Below, one piece after another: positions 17,988 to 29,726 of a DNA stretch of 64,000 nt (position 1 is the first letter of the stretch; each line of letters begins with the position of its first letter). Source of the DNA: an uncultured Chloroflexota bacterium (GTDB lineage Bacteria; Chloroflexota; Anaerolineae; Caldilineales; Caldilineaceae); NCBI GenBank assembly GCA_903879975.1, contig CAIRNL010000705.1, forward strand, positions 28,532 through 92,531, in the 5' to 3' direction. The position numbers and the translations under genes are program-made. Under the pieces are notes generated by a model that saw only the letters and a program-made list of their open reading frames with translations, was not told the DNA's origin and ran no database searches.

Positions 17988-18050
17988 AGGGTACAGTGGG
18001 GGGAAAGCAGACTCAAACCGTTGGTTTGCGTGAGGAAAGGGATTGGCTAC

Positions 18051-19007
18051 ATGGCAAGACGAAGAAGTGCAGTGCGCATCGGCGTGACGGGCCTCGGACA
18101 GCGGGAGGAACTGGCGCCCGGTGTCTTTATCAATACGCACTACCGCGGCTGCACACCTGGGTTTATCTACACGGGAGAGGGTGTGATTCTGGTCGACGCT
18201 CCGCTGATCCCGGCGCAGGCAATCGACTGGCGTGCACAGGTTGAAAGCGAGTTCCCCCGCTCGCCTTTTCTCTATTTGATCAACACAGATCATCACCGCG
18301 GCCATGCACTCGGCAATCAATACTTCATGCCGGTCAAGGTGATCGCCCACGAACGGGCGCACAAGGAGATGTCTGGCTACACCGAAAATTTCAAGGAACG
18401 CGTGCGCAATAGCTTCAAACGCGAGCCGGAGATTCAGGCGCAACTCAACAATATTGTGATCATTCCCCCGCACCTGACTTTTACGCAGCGCGCTGAGTTG
18501 CTCTACGGTGGGCGCACGATCGAATTGATCTATGTGGGAGGCCATACGCCGGCGACCAGCATCGTGTGGCTGCCCGCAGAGAAGATCTGCTTCGTGGGGG
18601 ACATCGTGTGGGTGGATCAGCACCCGTACATGGCACAAGGCAATACGCAGGAGTGGCTGCGCGCGCTGGAGTTGATCCGCTCCATCGGCGCCAACTATCT
18701 GATCCCGGGTCACGGCCCAGTGGTTGGGCCGGAGTCCACCTATCGTGTCGGCGAGTATATTGAGTTCATGCGCCGGCGCGTGCGTGAATATTATCTGGCT
18801 GGCAAGAACAAGAACGAGACGAAGAGCGGCCTTGTCAGCGAAATGTTGGACTGGTTCCCCGTGCCGCCCGAGCGCAAGGCCAAGATCGAGAGCCAGATCA
18901 AGTCGGGGATCAATCGCGTCTTCCGCGAAATCCAGCGTGAAGAAGAGGATGCCTCCGGTAAGGCGCCGTCGTTGCTCGATGAGGATGGCGAGGAAGAGGA
19001 CGACTAG
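18051..19007 (+). CDS. MBL-fold protein with altered metal motif
   Basis: 318 residues of metallo-beta-lactamase fold. The usual HxHxDH motif appears as D80-H81-H82-R83-G84-H85, so the first His is Asp and the second-site Asp is Gly. The other ligands are kept: H165 (GGHTPATS), D184 (FVGDIVW) and H221 (PGHGPVVG). A standard two-metal site is therefore unlikely; one metal or an unusual site is the inference. The last 70 residues are charged and end in an acidic tail. The ATG at 18051 was chosen because family homology begins after it. It heads a run with the TPR and GT-C-like genes, seven bases and one base apart. Substrate unknown. Confidence 0.75.
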   Translation: MARRRSAVRIGVTGLGQREELAPGVFINTHYRGCTPGFIYTGEGVILVDAPLIPAQAIDWRAQVESEFPRSPFLYLINTDHHRGHALGNQYFMPVKVIAHERAHKEMSGYTENFKERVRNSFKREPEIQAQLNNIVIIPPHLTFTQRAELLYGGRTIELIYVGGHTPATSIVWLPAEKICFVGDIVWVDQHPYMAQGNTQEWLRALELIRSIGANYLIPGHGPVVGPESTYRVGEYIEFMRRRVREYYLAGKNKNETKSGLVSEMLDWFPVPPERKAKIESQIKSGINRVFREIQREEEDASGKAPSLLDEDGEEEDD

Positions 19008-19013
19008 AATTCG

Positions 19014-20020
19014 ATGGCACATACTGTAGAGTCACGTATTACCACACCGGCCAGTGAGTTACGCGAACGGCTCGACAAGGCAGAGCGCCAGGTGCCGTCG
19101 CTCGACTCGGCGACCATCGCCGGATTCCTGGTCAATTTGGATTTCATCGACGCGCTGTTCGACCAGCTGGCGAGCGAGAACGTCGACGTCCGTTCCGAAA
19201 GGGGGCGGTGGGGCGACCTCCAGCGCCAGATGGAGCGCCGTGCTGGACAGATCGTAAAGCTGGCGAACAAGGCGGGTGGGTATGCCACCCTGCGTGCGCA
19301 GAATGCGCCGGCCGGTGCACTCTGGTGGCAGCTGGATACCCTGTTGGCGCAACGGCGCCGCCGGCAGACGCGCTCACTGCTCGTCACACTGGCGGTCGTA
19401 GCCTTCCTCTTGCTGGGCGCGGCGTGGGCCTACCAGACATGGTTGGCGCCGGACGAGGTTACCATCCTGCTCGTCGACTCACTGGGTGATGCCGAGCAAC
19501 GCGCTGCCGAGCAGGACTGGATTGCCGGGCTTGCCATCGTCGAGAACGCCCTGCAGACACTGCCCGACAATGTGGAACTGCTGATCTGGGCGATGGTCTT
19601 TGCCGAACGCCTGGGGAATGATGCGCTCGCCCAGACATATGCGGAACGGGCGCAGGCACAGCTTGCAGGCAATGAGGCCGCCTTCCAGATCCAGGTGGGG
19701 TCTACGCGTTTTCAGACCGGCGATGTCGAAGGGGCTGCATCTGTGGCAGAGGCCGCCCTGCGCCTGGCGCCGACAGAGCCACAGGTTTACTTTCTGCTCG
19801 GCAATGTGGCCGAAGCGCGTGGCGACATCCGTGGCGCGATCGAAGCCTTCGCCAGGGCAGGCGAGCTGGCCGACCCTGATAATCTGCAGCTGGCGGTTGT
19901 CAGCAAGATGCGCTACGGGATGTTGCTGCAGCAGCTGCAGGTTATGCCCGATCCAGCACTGCCGACCTTGCCGGAAGACGGCAGCGCCGAACTGCCGGCG
20001 GACGCCACACCCACACCTTG

Positions 20021-20021
<1 letters not shown>
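19014..20021 (+). CDS. Membrane-anchored TPR protein
   Basis: 335 residues: a charged cytoplasmic N-terminal part (about 1-115) with helical, coiled-coil-like character, one membrane helix at about 121-143, and an outer part with TPR-like helical repeats (about 150-310, for example AALRLAPTEPQVYFLLGNVAEARGDIRGAIEAFARAGEL). The tail is Pro/Ala-rich. TPRs usually mediate protein contacts. Its stop overlaps the next ATG by one base (TGATG), so it is coupled to the large membrane protein and may be its partner. No specific function is visible. Confidence 0.75.
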
Positions 20022-22801
<2,780 letters not shown>

Positions 22802-22838
22802 GTAATCGCAGTTCCTCACAGAATGGGTAAGGACAGAG

Positions 22839-23855
22839 ATGCAAGAGCAGAGGGTGACACGAGTTGCACTGATCGGATTTGGCTATTGGGGACCGAACCT
22901 GGCGCGCAATTTTCATCAACTATTGGGTGCACAACTCGAATACGTCGTCGACCGTGATCCTGCGGCTCGACAGCGTGCCGAGCGTCTCTACGGCTGTAAA
23001 ACGGCTGACTCACTCGACGACGTGCTGGCCGAAGACCGTGTCGACGCCGTCGTCATCGCAACGCCTGCGCGCACGCATTACGCGCTGACGAAGCGCGCAC
23101 TCGAAGCCGGCAAGCACGTATTGGTGGAAAAACCGCTCACAATGGATGTGGCTGAGGCGGAGGAAGTGGTCGCCCTGGCCGATCGCTGCCGACGAACGCT
23201 GATGGTCGGCCACGTCTTTGAATACAATCCCGCCGTCGCGTACATCAAGGCAGCGATCGCGCGCGGCGATCTCGGCGATCTCTATTACCTCTACAGCAAG
23301 CGTGTCAACCTTGGGCGCGTGCAGAGCGATGTCAATGTCCTGTGGAGCATCGCTCCCCACGATATCTCCATCACGCTCTTCCTGCTTGGGCAGATGCCGG
23401 AATCGGTGCGCTGTCAAGGGACGAGTTGCCTGAATGACTCCGTCGAGGACGTCATCTTTCTCACCATGTACTTTCCCCATAATGTCTTGTGCCATGTGCA
23501 TGCCAGTTGGCTCGATCCGAGTAAGACGCGCGAAATGACGGTAGTCGGCAGCAAGAAGATGATTGTCTATGACGATGTCAGCACAGAAGGCAAGGTGCGC
23601 GTCTATGATAAAGGGGCATTTCGCAAGGGGGATGTCACGTATGGTGATTTCCAGTACAAACTTCACAGCGGAGACATTCTCATTCCCCGCCTCGACATGC
23701 GCGAGCCGCTACAACTGGAATGCGCGCATTTCATCGAGTGCATTCAATCCGGAACCCGCCCTCTGACTGACGGTGAAAACGGCCTGCGAGTGCTTCGGGT
23801 CCTTGCTGCCGGAGAAAAAAGCTTGCAGCGCAGCGGCGAACAGATTTTTCTCTAA
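22839..23855 (+). CDS. Gfo/Idh/MocA-family oxidoreductase
   Basis: 338 residues. N-terminal Rossmann domain with GFGYWGPNLARNF (about 11-23), the family motif EKPLTMD near 99-105, then the C-terminal alpha/beta domain. These enzymes oxidise or reduce sugars and nucleotide-sugars with NAD(P). The GYWGPN start is common among UDP-sugar dehydrogenases of the WlbA/WbpB branch, so a role in making a modified surface sugar is a fair inference given the glycosyltransferases around it. The ribosome site is AAGGA ahead of the ATG. Confidence 0.88.
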   Translation: MQEQRVTRVALIGFGYWGPNLARNFHQLLGAQLEYVVDRDPAARQRAERLYGCKTADSLDDVLAEDRVDAVVIATPARTHYALTKRALEAGKHVLVEKPLTMDVAEAEEVVALADRCRRTLMVGHVFEYNPAVAYIKAAIARGDLGDLYYLYSKRVNLGRVQSDVNVLWSIAPHDISITLFLLGQMPESVRCQGTSCLNDSVEDVIFLTMYFPHNVLCHVHASWLDPSKTREMTVVGSKKMIVYDDVSTEGKVRVYDKGAFRKGDVTYGDFQYKLHSGDILIPRLDMREPLQLECAHFIECIQSGTRPLTDGENGLRVLRVLAAGEKSLQRSGEQIFL

Positions 23856-23856
23856 A

Positions 23857-23903
23857 CAAGTTCGCCCGCTCGGCAGCGGTGATACCCGAAAATCCTGCTT
23901 TCT
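23857..23903. repeat. Dispersed intergenic repeat, copy A
   Basis: 47-base copy that matches 47617-47660 at 40 of 44 aligned bases with a 3-base indel. It begins right after the stop of the oxidoreductase gene, as copy B follows a GT2 stop. The shared middle is CAAGTTCGCCC and CCCGAAAATC. Confidence 0.75.
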
Positions 23904-23973
23904 CAATCCCATCCCGTGAGTACCGCAAATCCATCGCGAACCTGCCTGGCAAGCTCCGGTCAGGTTCGTGACG

Positions 23974-24327
23974 TTATCGGGTGCGGCGGTAGACGGGCAC
24001 CAGCAACGATTGGCCGGCGTACACCGAGTAGGATCCCAGCCCATTGCAGATCGCAATTCGATAGGCGGTCGTGCCGTACGTCGCAGCGATCGAATAGATC
24101 GTCTGCCCTCGTCCAACAACGTGGTACACACCGTAGCAGGAAATCCGTTCAACAGGCACTTCAAAGGCCGAGCGACTGCTGCCTGCCTGCGCGCGGTAGG
24201 AATCAGAAGGCAACACAATCGTTGCTAGTACGACGACGAGCAACAGCACATGGATAGAGCGGCGAATCAAACGCATCCAGCAGGGCAGGGGCAACGTAGT
24301 AGAGGTAGAACCACCTATGATTTTCAC
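23974..24327 (-). CDS. Secreted LysM-domain protein
   Basis: 117 residues: a basic N-terminus, a signal or anchor helix (about 19-42), and one LysM domain (about 67-113, [30 protein letters not shown]...GQSLLVPV). LysM domains bind N-acetylglucosamine polymers such as peptidoglycan. Two cysteines (C64 within the linker and C94 in the domain) could pair outside the cell. It is alone on its strand; a hairpin with 8-bp arms (23938-23945 and 23962-23969) overlaps the region just after its stop. Confidence 0.85.
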   Translation of the reverse strand: MKIIGGSTSTTLPLPCWMRLIRRSIHVLLLVVVLATIVLPSDSYRAQAGSSRSAFEVPVERISCYGVYHVVGRGQTIYSIAATYGTTAYRIAICNGLGSYSVYAGQSLLVPVYRRTR

Positions 24328-24436
24328 AGCAATGCTCCTGAGGTCGCTTCCTCACAAAGGGTTCGATGTCGGCACGAAGTAGTAAGGTCGATTCAGGATG
24401 ACGGTGCACGTCTACTGAATAGGCTATCTAGAGATG

Positions 24437-24442
24437 ATTATA
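24437..24442 (-). promoter_or_regulatory. -10 element for the LysM gene
   Basis: Minus-strand TATAAT 110 bp upstream of the LysM start; the hexamer 17 bases upstream (ATATCA) is a poor -35. Confidence 0.4.
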
Positions 24443-24631
24443 TCATCCTCAAGATAAATTGATATACTAATAATGTGGGTCACCTGCACGACAAATGACT
24501 TAATTTCACCCAGCGCAAGATGAGCACCCTACCCTGCGCTTTCTGCCTGCCGCATAGACCTGTCCAGCCCTATCCTCCGCTGGGACTCACGCTGTCTTTC
24601 GTGTGTTCTGACGAAACCGAAAATTCACCTA

Positions 24632-24660
24632 TTGACAATAACGGGAAACGGCGTTATACT
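24632..24660 (+). promoter_or_regulatory. Consensus promoter for the propeller-ATPase locus
   Basis: TTGACA, 17-base spacer, TATACT; the best sigma70-type match in the window. The predicted start near 24667 leaves a leader of about 200 bases to the ATG at 24864. Confidence 0.75.
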
Positions 24661-24863
24661 ATGTTAATGTAAGCAATATATCGTGATGTTTTTGCTGTCT
24701 GTAGTAGATAGGAGTTGTTGAAGCTAGCTGCAATCCAGACTCAGAGTTACGCTCTGAGAAGCAGCGCCATCAAAGTACGGCCCAAAACTTATTGGTTCGT
24801 CCTCAACCCATTCTCTGTGCGGAGGGTTTGGCGTTGGTACCTGGATGGGTCAGCAGCCAAGTT

Positions 24864-27800
24864 ATGCAACGTTCATTGCTGCATCATTGCTGCCCACCGT
24901 TGGCATCGTTATATTCCTGGGTTCGCCGGGGTATGCTGCTCTTTCTCCTAGTGGCTCTCCTTCTTTGCGCCCCGCCCTCACCGGCTTTTGCCCAACTCAT
25001 CTCCGATCGACACTGGGTTGTCTTCCGGCAGTCCCATGGCCTGGGTTCGGACGATGTCTCCTCCGTTCTTGTTCAAGAAAATGCCGTATGGTTCGGGACA
25101 GCGAATGGAGTCAGTCGATATGACGGCCGCTGGCAGACGTTTGCGGTGGCAGGCCGCGCGGACGCTGACTCGCAACCCGTGAATCTTGGCCGCATTACGG
25201 CCATGCTGGCGACCAAGGACGGCAACATCGTTTGGGCAGCGGGATCAAACGGCCTGCTGTACAAATTTGAGAACGACCAGTGGACGGTCGATCGAAGCAT
25301 CGGCGCAGCCATCACCGCACTCGAGGACGTCGACGGTGAACTCTGGCTGGCGACCGCACGCGGGCTGCTGGTCCGACACGACAACGCTGTTGATGCTGTT
25401 CCCGAACTGGGAACCGAGACAGTGCACGACCTGACTGTGCAGGACGGAGTCATGTGGGCCGCCACAGACCGCGGCGTATGGCGCCTGGTGCCCGCAACGG
25501 ACTCCGTGACATTGCTGGAGATCCGTGACGACAACGGGAACGTGATGGAGGGACCCTTCCTCGAGGTCGAGGTAGAGTCGCCACATCGCTTGTGGATCGG
25601 TACCCCCGACAAAGTGATTGAGTTTTCGCTCGAGTCCGAGCGGGCACAGAGCTACCAGCCCTTCTCACTTGCCTCAGGCCTGCCACAGGTCACTTCAATT
25701 GTCGCCAGTCCAGGGCAGTCCGTCTGGGCAGCCTCTGAGTCCGGCGGCGCAGTGGAGTTCGGCCTCTCTGGCAACGAGATCACGGACGCACGCAATTGGG
25801 GCAGTTCAGCCGGCGGAGGGCTGAGCACGAACAGTATTCGCGATGTGGCCGTCGACACCAATGGTTCAGTCTGGTTCGCCACGGCAGTGGGCGTATTTCG
25901 CTACCAGCCGTGGGCATGGAAAGTGATCGACGAACGGTACGACTTTTTGCCTGTTTATGACCTGCTCGTCGATACGAGCGGTGATCTGTGGATTGCGACG
26001 GGCGGGGAAGGAGTACAGCACCGCGCACGCAATGGGGACCAGGCCCTTGGCTACCTTCCAGATGAGTCTGGTTTGTCAGGCGAAACGGTCTTTGATCTGG
26101 CCCAGGCACCATCCGGTCAACTCTGGGCAGCCACCAGCGCAGGGGCTGCATACTTTGACCGTGACCGCTGGCGGCGCGACGCGGCTTTGCTTTCGCTGTA
26201 TGGCACTTCCGTCCGTTCTGTTGCGGCAGACGATCTGGGTGCCTGGCTGGGGACGTCAACCGGCCTGGCTCGCTATACCTACGGGGAAGACATTCTGCAG
26301 TGGGACGCGCTCACCAGGGGCAGTGCCATCAGTGTCGTCGAGTATGACTCGATTGGGCGTCTATGGGTGGCGGGCAGCGATGCCAGCCTATGGCTGCGTA
26401 CTGCCGATGGCCAGTGGCGTGACATGGCAGCTGTCCAGCGTGACATCCTCCCCTTTAGCGCGCCGGTGACCGCATTGGCGCGCTTGTCTGACCCGCCAGG
26501 TGCTATGCTCGCTGCCTTCCGTGGCTACGGTGTTTTTCGGTCAGATGGAACGATTTGGGAAGGCCTGAACAATGGACGCCGCAATACCGGTGAACGAGTG
26601 TTCAGCCTGATGACAGACCCGGACGACGGGTCGATCTGGATCGGCGGCGAAACCGGGCTTTCACGGATCGACGGTGTAGGCCGAACAACCTATGATCCAG
26701 TCGATGGGATTCAGGCCGGTTCAGTGCGTGCAATCGTGATGGATCGCGATGGCAGTTACTGGTTCGGCGGAGAACGCGGCCTCACTCACTATCAGCGGGA
26801 GACCAGTATACCATGGATTCGCATCGACCAGGTGTTTGGTGCAGAACCGGATCGAGACGGCGCTCTGTGGCAGGCATATGCTGAGCAGTCGATTGCTCTG
26901 CAATTTGCCTTCGGCGATCTGCAGAATGGCCAGGATAAGATTGCAGTCTTTGTCCGCTCCATCGAGGGCGGCGAACCAGGAGCCTGGGAGCAGGCGACGG
27001 GCGGAGAGTATCCGGTCACCCTGGCACAACCCGGCAGGCAAACGTTTGAGTTCATCGCACGCGATCAGGCCTTCAATTATTCGCCGACCGGACTCGTAGA
27101 GATGTCTGTCGTTCCCGTCCCAACATTCGTTGCGGTCCCCTTCCTGGGCCAGGTCGAAGTCAGGGTTTTCCAACTACTGGTCCTATTTGGTTCGCTGACG
27201 GTATTGGGGTTTGGCTACGTCAGCTTCGAGATCATCCAGCATCGACGCCGAATCGTCAGCGCTGTAGAGCGCGGCTACAACCCATACATCAGTGGCGAGC
27301 CGGTACGTCGCGGCGACATGTTCTTTGGCCGCCACGACCTCCTGCGCAGGATTGTCTCGACTTTGCATAATAATAGTATCATGATTCATGGGGAGCGGCG
27401 CATCGGGAAAACAACGCTGCTCTACCAGCTCGCCAGTGCACTGCAAAAAGTCGAGGATAAGGAATTTTGGTTCGTATCGGTCTATATCGATCTCGAAGGG
27501 ACTGGCGAAGCCGAGTTCTTCCACCTGCTCATGGACGAAATCGCCCATGTAGTGGGTGAATTGCCAGGGTTGCTACCTGAACAGATGGCGGTTTTGAACA
27601 GACTCTTACATCTGCACGTGGCCGAAAATCAGTACACGGACCGCGAATTCAATCGCGACCTGCGGCAGATTATTCATATCTTGGAAGCATATGGCACGGT
27701 GCATCGCCCAGGTTGCCAGGTGCGGCTCATTCTGTTGCTCGATGAGATGGACACTCTGAGCCGCTTCAACCACCTGATTCAGCAACAGTTGCGCCGGATT

Positions 27801-28223
27801 TTTATGCGTGACTTTGCTGCTACCCTTGGCGCAGTGGTCGCTGGAATCGAAATCAACAAGGAATGGGAGCGGATCGAGAGCCCTTGGTTCAACCTCTTCA
27901 ACGAGATTGCCATGGCGCCGTTCTCCAGAGACGAAGCGATCCAACTGCTGACCGAACCCGTGCGCGGATATTACATGTTTGACCCGGATGCACTGGAATT
28001 TATCGTTGAGCGCAGCGAGGGCCGCCCGTATCGCCTGCAGCAATACGCGCTCGAGGCGGTCAATCAGATGCTCCACCAGAAACGTCGCGTGATTACGCTG
28101 GCCGATGCATGGGTGGCACATGAGCTGATCCAAGTAGCCAGTCAACAGCCAAAAGGTTCGTGGGACAAGGATACGCTGCTCGACGGTCGAGCCGTATCTC
28201 AAACCCCAGCCCCTGCGATGTAG
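24864..28223 (+). CDS. Transmembrane sensor beta-propeller fused to a STAND-like ATPase
   Basis: 1119 residues. A signal segment (about 24-44, ending AFAQ) is followed by an extracytoplasmic beta-propeller (about 50-670) of Reg_prop-type repeats, e.g. DTNGSVWFATAVGVFRYQ and DGSIWIGGETGLSRIDG. A Y_Y_Y-like beta domain follows (about 680-755), then one membrane helix (about 768-790), and a cytoplasmic P-loop ATPase with Walker A GERRIGKTT (K849) and Walker B LLLDEMD (D960, E961). In known proteins this propeller/Y_Y_Y module usually feeds a histidine kinase or hybrid two-component system; here an ATPase takes that place and no kinase, receiver or DNA-binding domain is seen. The ATG at 24864 was chosen; 24933 is an alternative, closer to the signal helix. 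A second ATPase gene follows after 45 bp. Confidence 0.85.
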   Translation: MQRSLLHHCCPPLASLYSWVRRGMLLFLLVALLLCAPPSPAFAQLISDRHWVVFRQSHGLGSDDVSSVLVQENAVWFGTANGVSRYDGRWQTFAVAGRADADSQPVNLGRITAMLATKDGNIVWAAGSNGLLYKFENDQWTVDRSIGAAITALEDVDGELWLATARGLLVRHDNAVDAVPELGTETVHDLTVQDGVMWAATDRGVWRLVPATDSVTLLEIRDDNGNVMEGPFLEVEVESPHRLWIGTPDKVIEFSLESERAQSYQPFSLASGLPQVTSIVASPGQSVWAASESGGAVEFGLSGNEITDARNWGSSAGGGLSTNSIRDVAVDTNGSVWFATAVGVFRYQPWAWKVIDERYDFLPVYDLLVDTSGDLWIATGGEGVQHRARNGDQALGYLPDESGLSGETVFDLAQAPSGQLWAATSAGAAYFDRDRWRRDAALLSLYGTSVRSVAADDLGAWLGTSTGLARYTYGEDILQWDALTRGSAISVVEYDSIGRLWVAGSDASLWLRTADGQWRDMAAVQRDILPFSAPVTALARLSDPPGAMLAAFRGYGVFRSDGTIWEGLNNGRRNTGERVFSLMTDPDDGSIWIGGETGLSRIDGVGRTTYDPVDGIQAGSVRAIVMDRDGSYWFGGERGLTHYQRETSIPWIRIDQVFGAEPDRDGALWQAYAEQSIALQFAFGDLQNGQDKIAVFVRSIEGGEPGAWEQATGGEYPVTLAQPGRQTFEFIARDQAFNYSPTGLVEMSVVPVPTFVAVPFLGQVEVRVFQLLVLFGSLTVLGFGYVSFEIIQHRRRIVSAVERGYNPYISGEPVRRGDMFFGRHDLLRRIVSTLHNNSIMIHGERRIGKTTLLYQLASALQKVEDKEFWFVSVYIDLEGTGEAEFFHLLMDEIAHVVGELPGLLPEQMAVLNRLLHLHVAENQYTDREFNRDLRQIIHILEAYGTVHRPGCQVRLILLLDEMDTLSRFNHLIQQQLRRIFMRDFAATLGAVVAGIEINKEWERIESPWFNLFNEIAMAPFSRDEAIQLLTEPVRGYYMFDPDALEFIVERSEGRPYRLQQYALEAVNQMLHQKRRVITLADAWVAHELIQVASQQPKGSWDKDTLLDGRAVSQTPAPAM

Positions 28224-28268
28224 CGGGCGCATCAACGCAGTAGAAAGTCGAAACGAGTCGAGGGCCGA

Positions 28269-29597
28269 ATGCGCATCCCCTATATTGTTGGACGATGGGT
28301 CAATGACCGCCACCACTATGGCCGTCACCGCCTGTTTGCCTACCTGCTCGATACACCCAGTGCCGCTCTCTGGCTCGTCGGCGCGCGTCGCATTGGCAAA
28401 ACATCTCTCTTGCGTCAACTGGAATTTCTTGCACATACAACTGCGTCTGGCTACGTGCCGCTCTTCTGGGATATGCAGGGGTGCGAAAACAGCGGCGATC
28501 TCTCTGTGGAACTGTACATGGCGCTGGAGGATACAGAACATTATTTCGGGCAATATGGCATCGACGTCAGTGCCCTGCAAGGACAGGACGCCCTTGTGAT
28601 CCTGCGCCGCCTCACGCGCGCGCTGAATGCTGCGGGGAAACGCCTGCTTTTGCTGATCGACGAAGCCGAAGCCTTGCTGGCTATCGCCCGTACCGAGCCT
28701 GCCTGGCTGGCCCGCCTGCGCCGGGCGCTACAAGATCCAAACCAGAAGTGCGTTTTGGCCTCCACAAAGCTGCTGGCACAACTCAACGACCTGACGGCAG
28801 ATTGGCCTACCAGTCCCTTCTTGTTCGGGTTCAATCTGATCAATCTCTGGAGTTTAGATCCTGACTCGGCGGTCGCACTGATCGAGCAGCGGCAGGCCGC
28901 CGTTCAAGTGACGGTATCTCCTGAGATCCTCGAAGATATTATCATTCATACCAATCGCCATCCCTACCTACTCCAGTTTCTCTGTCACCGTCTCTATGGC
29001 GAATTGGAGGACGGCACCGGCTATCTGCGCGCGCCGACCAACGATGACCTGGATTTCGATAATCTGCTGGCCGGCCTTTTTCTGGTGGACTTCCAACACC
29101 TCACCAATCTGGAACGCCGCCTGTTGCTCACGATTGGGCGCAGCAGCATCGCCACGGAAGCGGAGGTTCTGACGGCTCTGGCTGACCAAAGCCCGGAGCG
29201 CATCCTTACCTTTCTCTGGGGACTGGAGAAGCTGGGGCACCTACGCCAGGTGTACGGTCAGTGGACAATCGGCAACGAGTACCTCCGTAGGTGGTTGCAG
29301 CAGGAACTTGATACGCTCGAACGCATGAACGACGCCAAGCTGGCTGACGACACCTTTGAGAAACTACTCAAGGTTGGGCATGCGCAGGAAGTGCAGGGTT
29401 TTCGCACCGAAATCAAGCGGCTGGAACTGGCGTACAGCTCGATCAAGGCAGACCTCGCCCAAAGCCAGAATGGCCAGCGTGAAGCGCTGCGCGCCGATCT
29501 CGACCATATCGAAACCCTGCTCATGTCTGCACGGCGTGATCTGAATCGCTCCTTCCTGAGTCGTCACCAGCCATCCCAGGTCTTTTCAATGACATGA
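28269..29597 (+). CDS. Soluble STAND/AAA-like ATPase with wHTH and coiled coil
   Basis: 442 residues. N-terminal P-loop domain: Walker [10 protein letters not shown] (38-46) and Walker [14 protein letters not shown] (D131, E132), an architecture like Orc1/Cdc6-type and STAND NTPases. A winged-helix-like region follows at about 270-340 ([48 protein letters not shown]...[13 protein letters not shown]). The last 90 residues are highly charged and heptad-like, fitting a coiled coil. It shares the RRIGKT P-loop with the membrane protein just upstream and is probably co-transcribed with it. Output unknown; DNA binding through the winged helix or oligomer formation are inferences. Confidence 0.82.
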   Translation: MRIPYIVGRWVNDRHHYGRHRLFAYLLDTPSAALWLVGARRIGKTSLLRQLEFLAHTTASGYVPLFWDMQGCENSGDLSVELYMALEDTEHYFGQYGIDVSALQGQDALVILRRLTRALNAAGKRLLLLIDEAEALLAIARTEPAWLARLRRALQDPNQKCVLASTKLLAQLNDLTADWPTSPFLFGFNLINLWSLDPDSAVALIEQRQAAVQVTVSPEILEDIIIHTNRHPYLLQFLCHRLYGELEDGTGYLRAPTNDDLDFDNLLAGLFLVDFQHLTNLERRLLLTIGRSSIATEAEVLTALADQSPERILTFLWGLEKLGHLRQVYGQWTIGNEYLRRWLQQELDTLERMNDAKLADDTFEKLLKVGHAQEVQGFRTEIKRLELAYSSIKADLAQSQNGQREALRADLDHIETLLMSARRDLNRSFLSRHQPSQVFSMT

Positions 29598-29606
29598 CCC
29601 CCTTGT

Positions 29607-29635
29607 TTGGTCTTCCCGCCGGCGTGGGGTAAAAT
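29607..29635 (+). promoter_or_regulatory. Promoter for the aminotransferase gene
   Basis: TTGGTC, 17-base spacer, TAAAAT, starting ten bases after the ATPase stop. The transcript would begin near 29642, ahead of the hairpin at 29677-29707. Confidence 0.5.
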
Positions 29636-29676
29636 CAAAAGATGGCTTGTCAACCATCGTCTTGCAGGTAAACACT

Positions 29677-29707
29677 GGCTGAGCGCGTGCGCTCAGCCCT
29701 TTTGTTG
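29677..29707 (+). terminator. Hairpin with U-rich tail in the aminotransferase leader
   Basis: GGCTGAGCG-CGTG-CGCTCAGCC (9-bp perfect stem, tetraloop) followed by CTTTTGTTG. It lies 79 bases after the ATPase stop and 20 bases before the next ATG. It terminates the upstream operon; because a promoter lies before it, it could also attenuate the aminotransferase gene. Confidence 0.7.
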
Positions 29708-29726
29708 AAGAGAACCGATTCAGTTC

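Larger units (their letters stand above)
17489..18050. other. 562-bp intergenic region between divergent pfkA and MBL genes
   Basis: No convincing gene. It holds a minus-strand -10 for pfkA (17726-17721), a 47-base perfect palindrome (17887-17933) and a near-consensus plus-strand promoter (17959-17987). The rest shows nothing I recognise. Confidence 0.7.
24328..24863. other. 536-bp intergenic region with two promoters
   Basis: Holds a minus-strand TATAAT for the LysM gene, a consensus plus-strand promoter at 24632-24660 and a long leader with a small 7-bp hairpin (24742-24759, CTCAGAG/CTCTGAG). An AGGAG at about 24710 precedes a TTG in another frame that opens only a short non-family reading frame. 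No gene supported. Confidence 0.65.

Noticed and set aside
23938..23969. Hairpin with 8-bp arms after the LysM gene
   Set aside because: It lacks a T tract in the minus-strand direction, so I did not call it a terminator.
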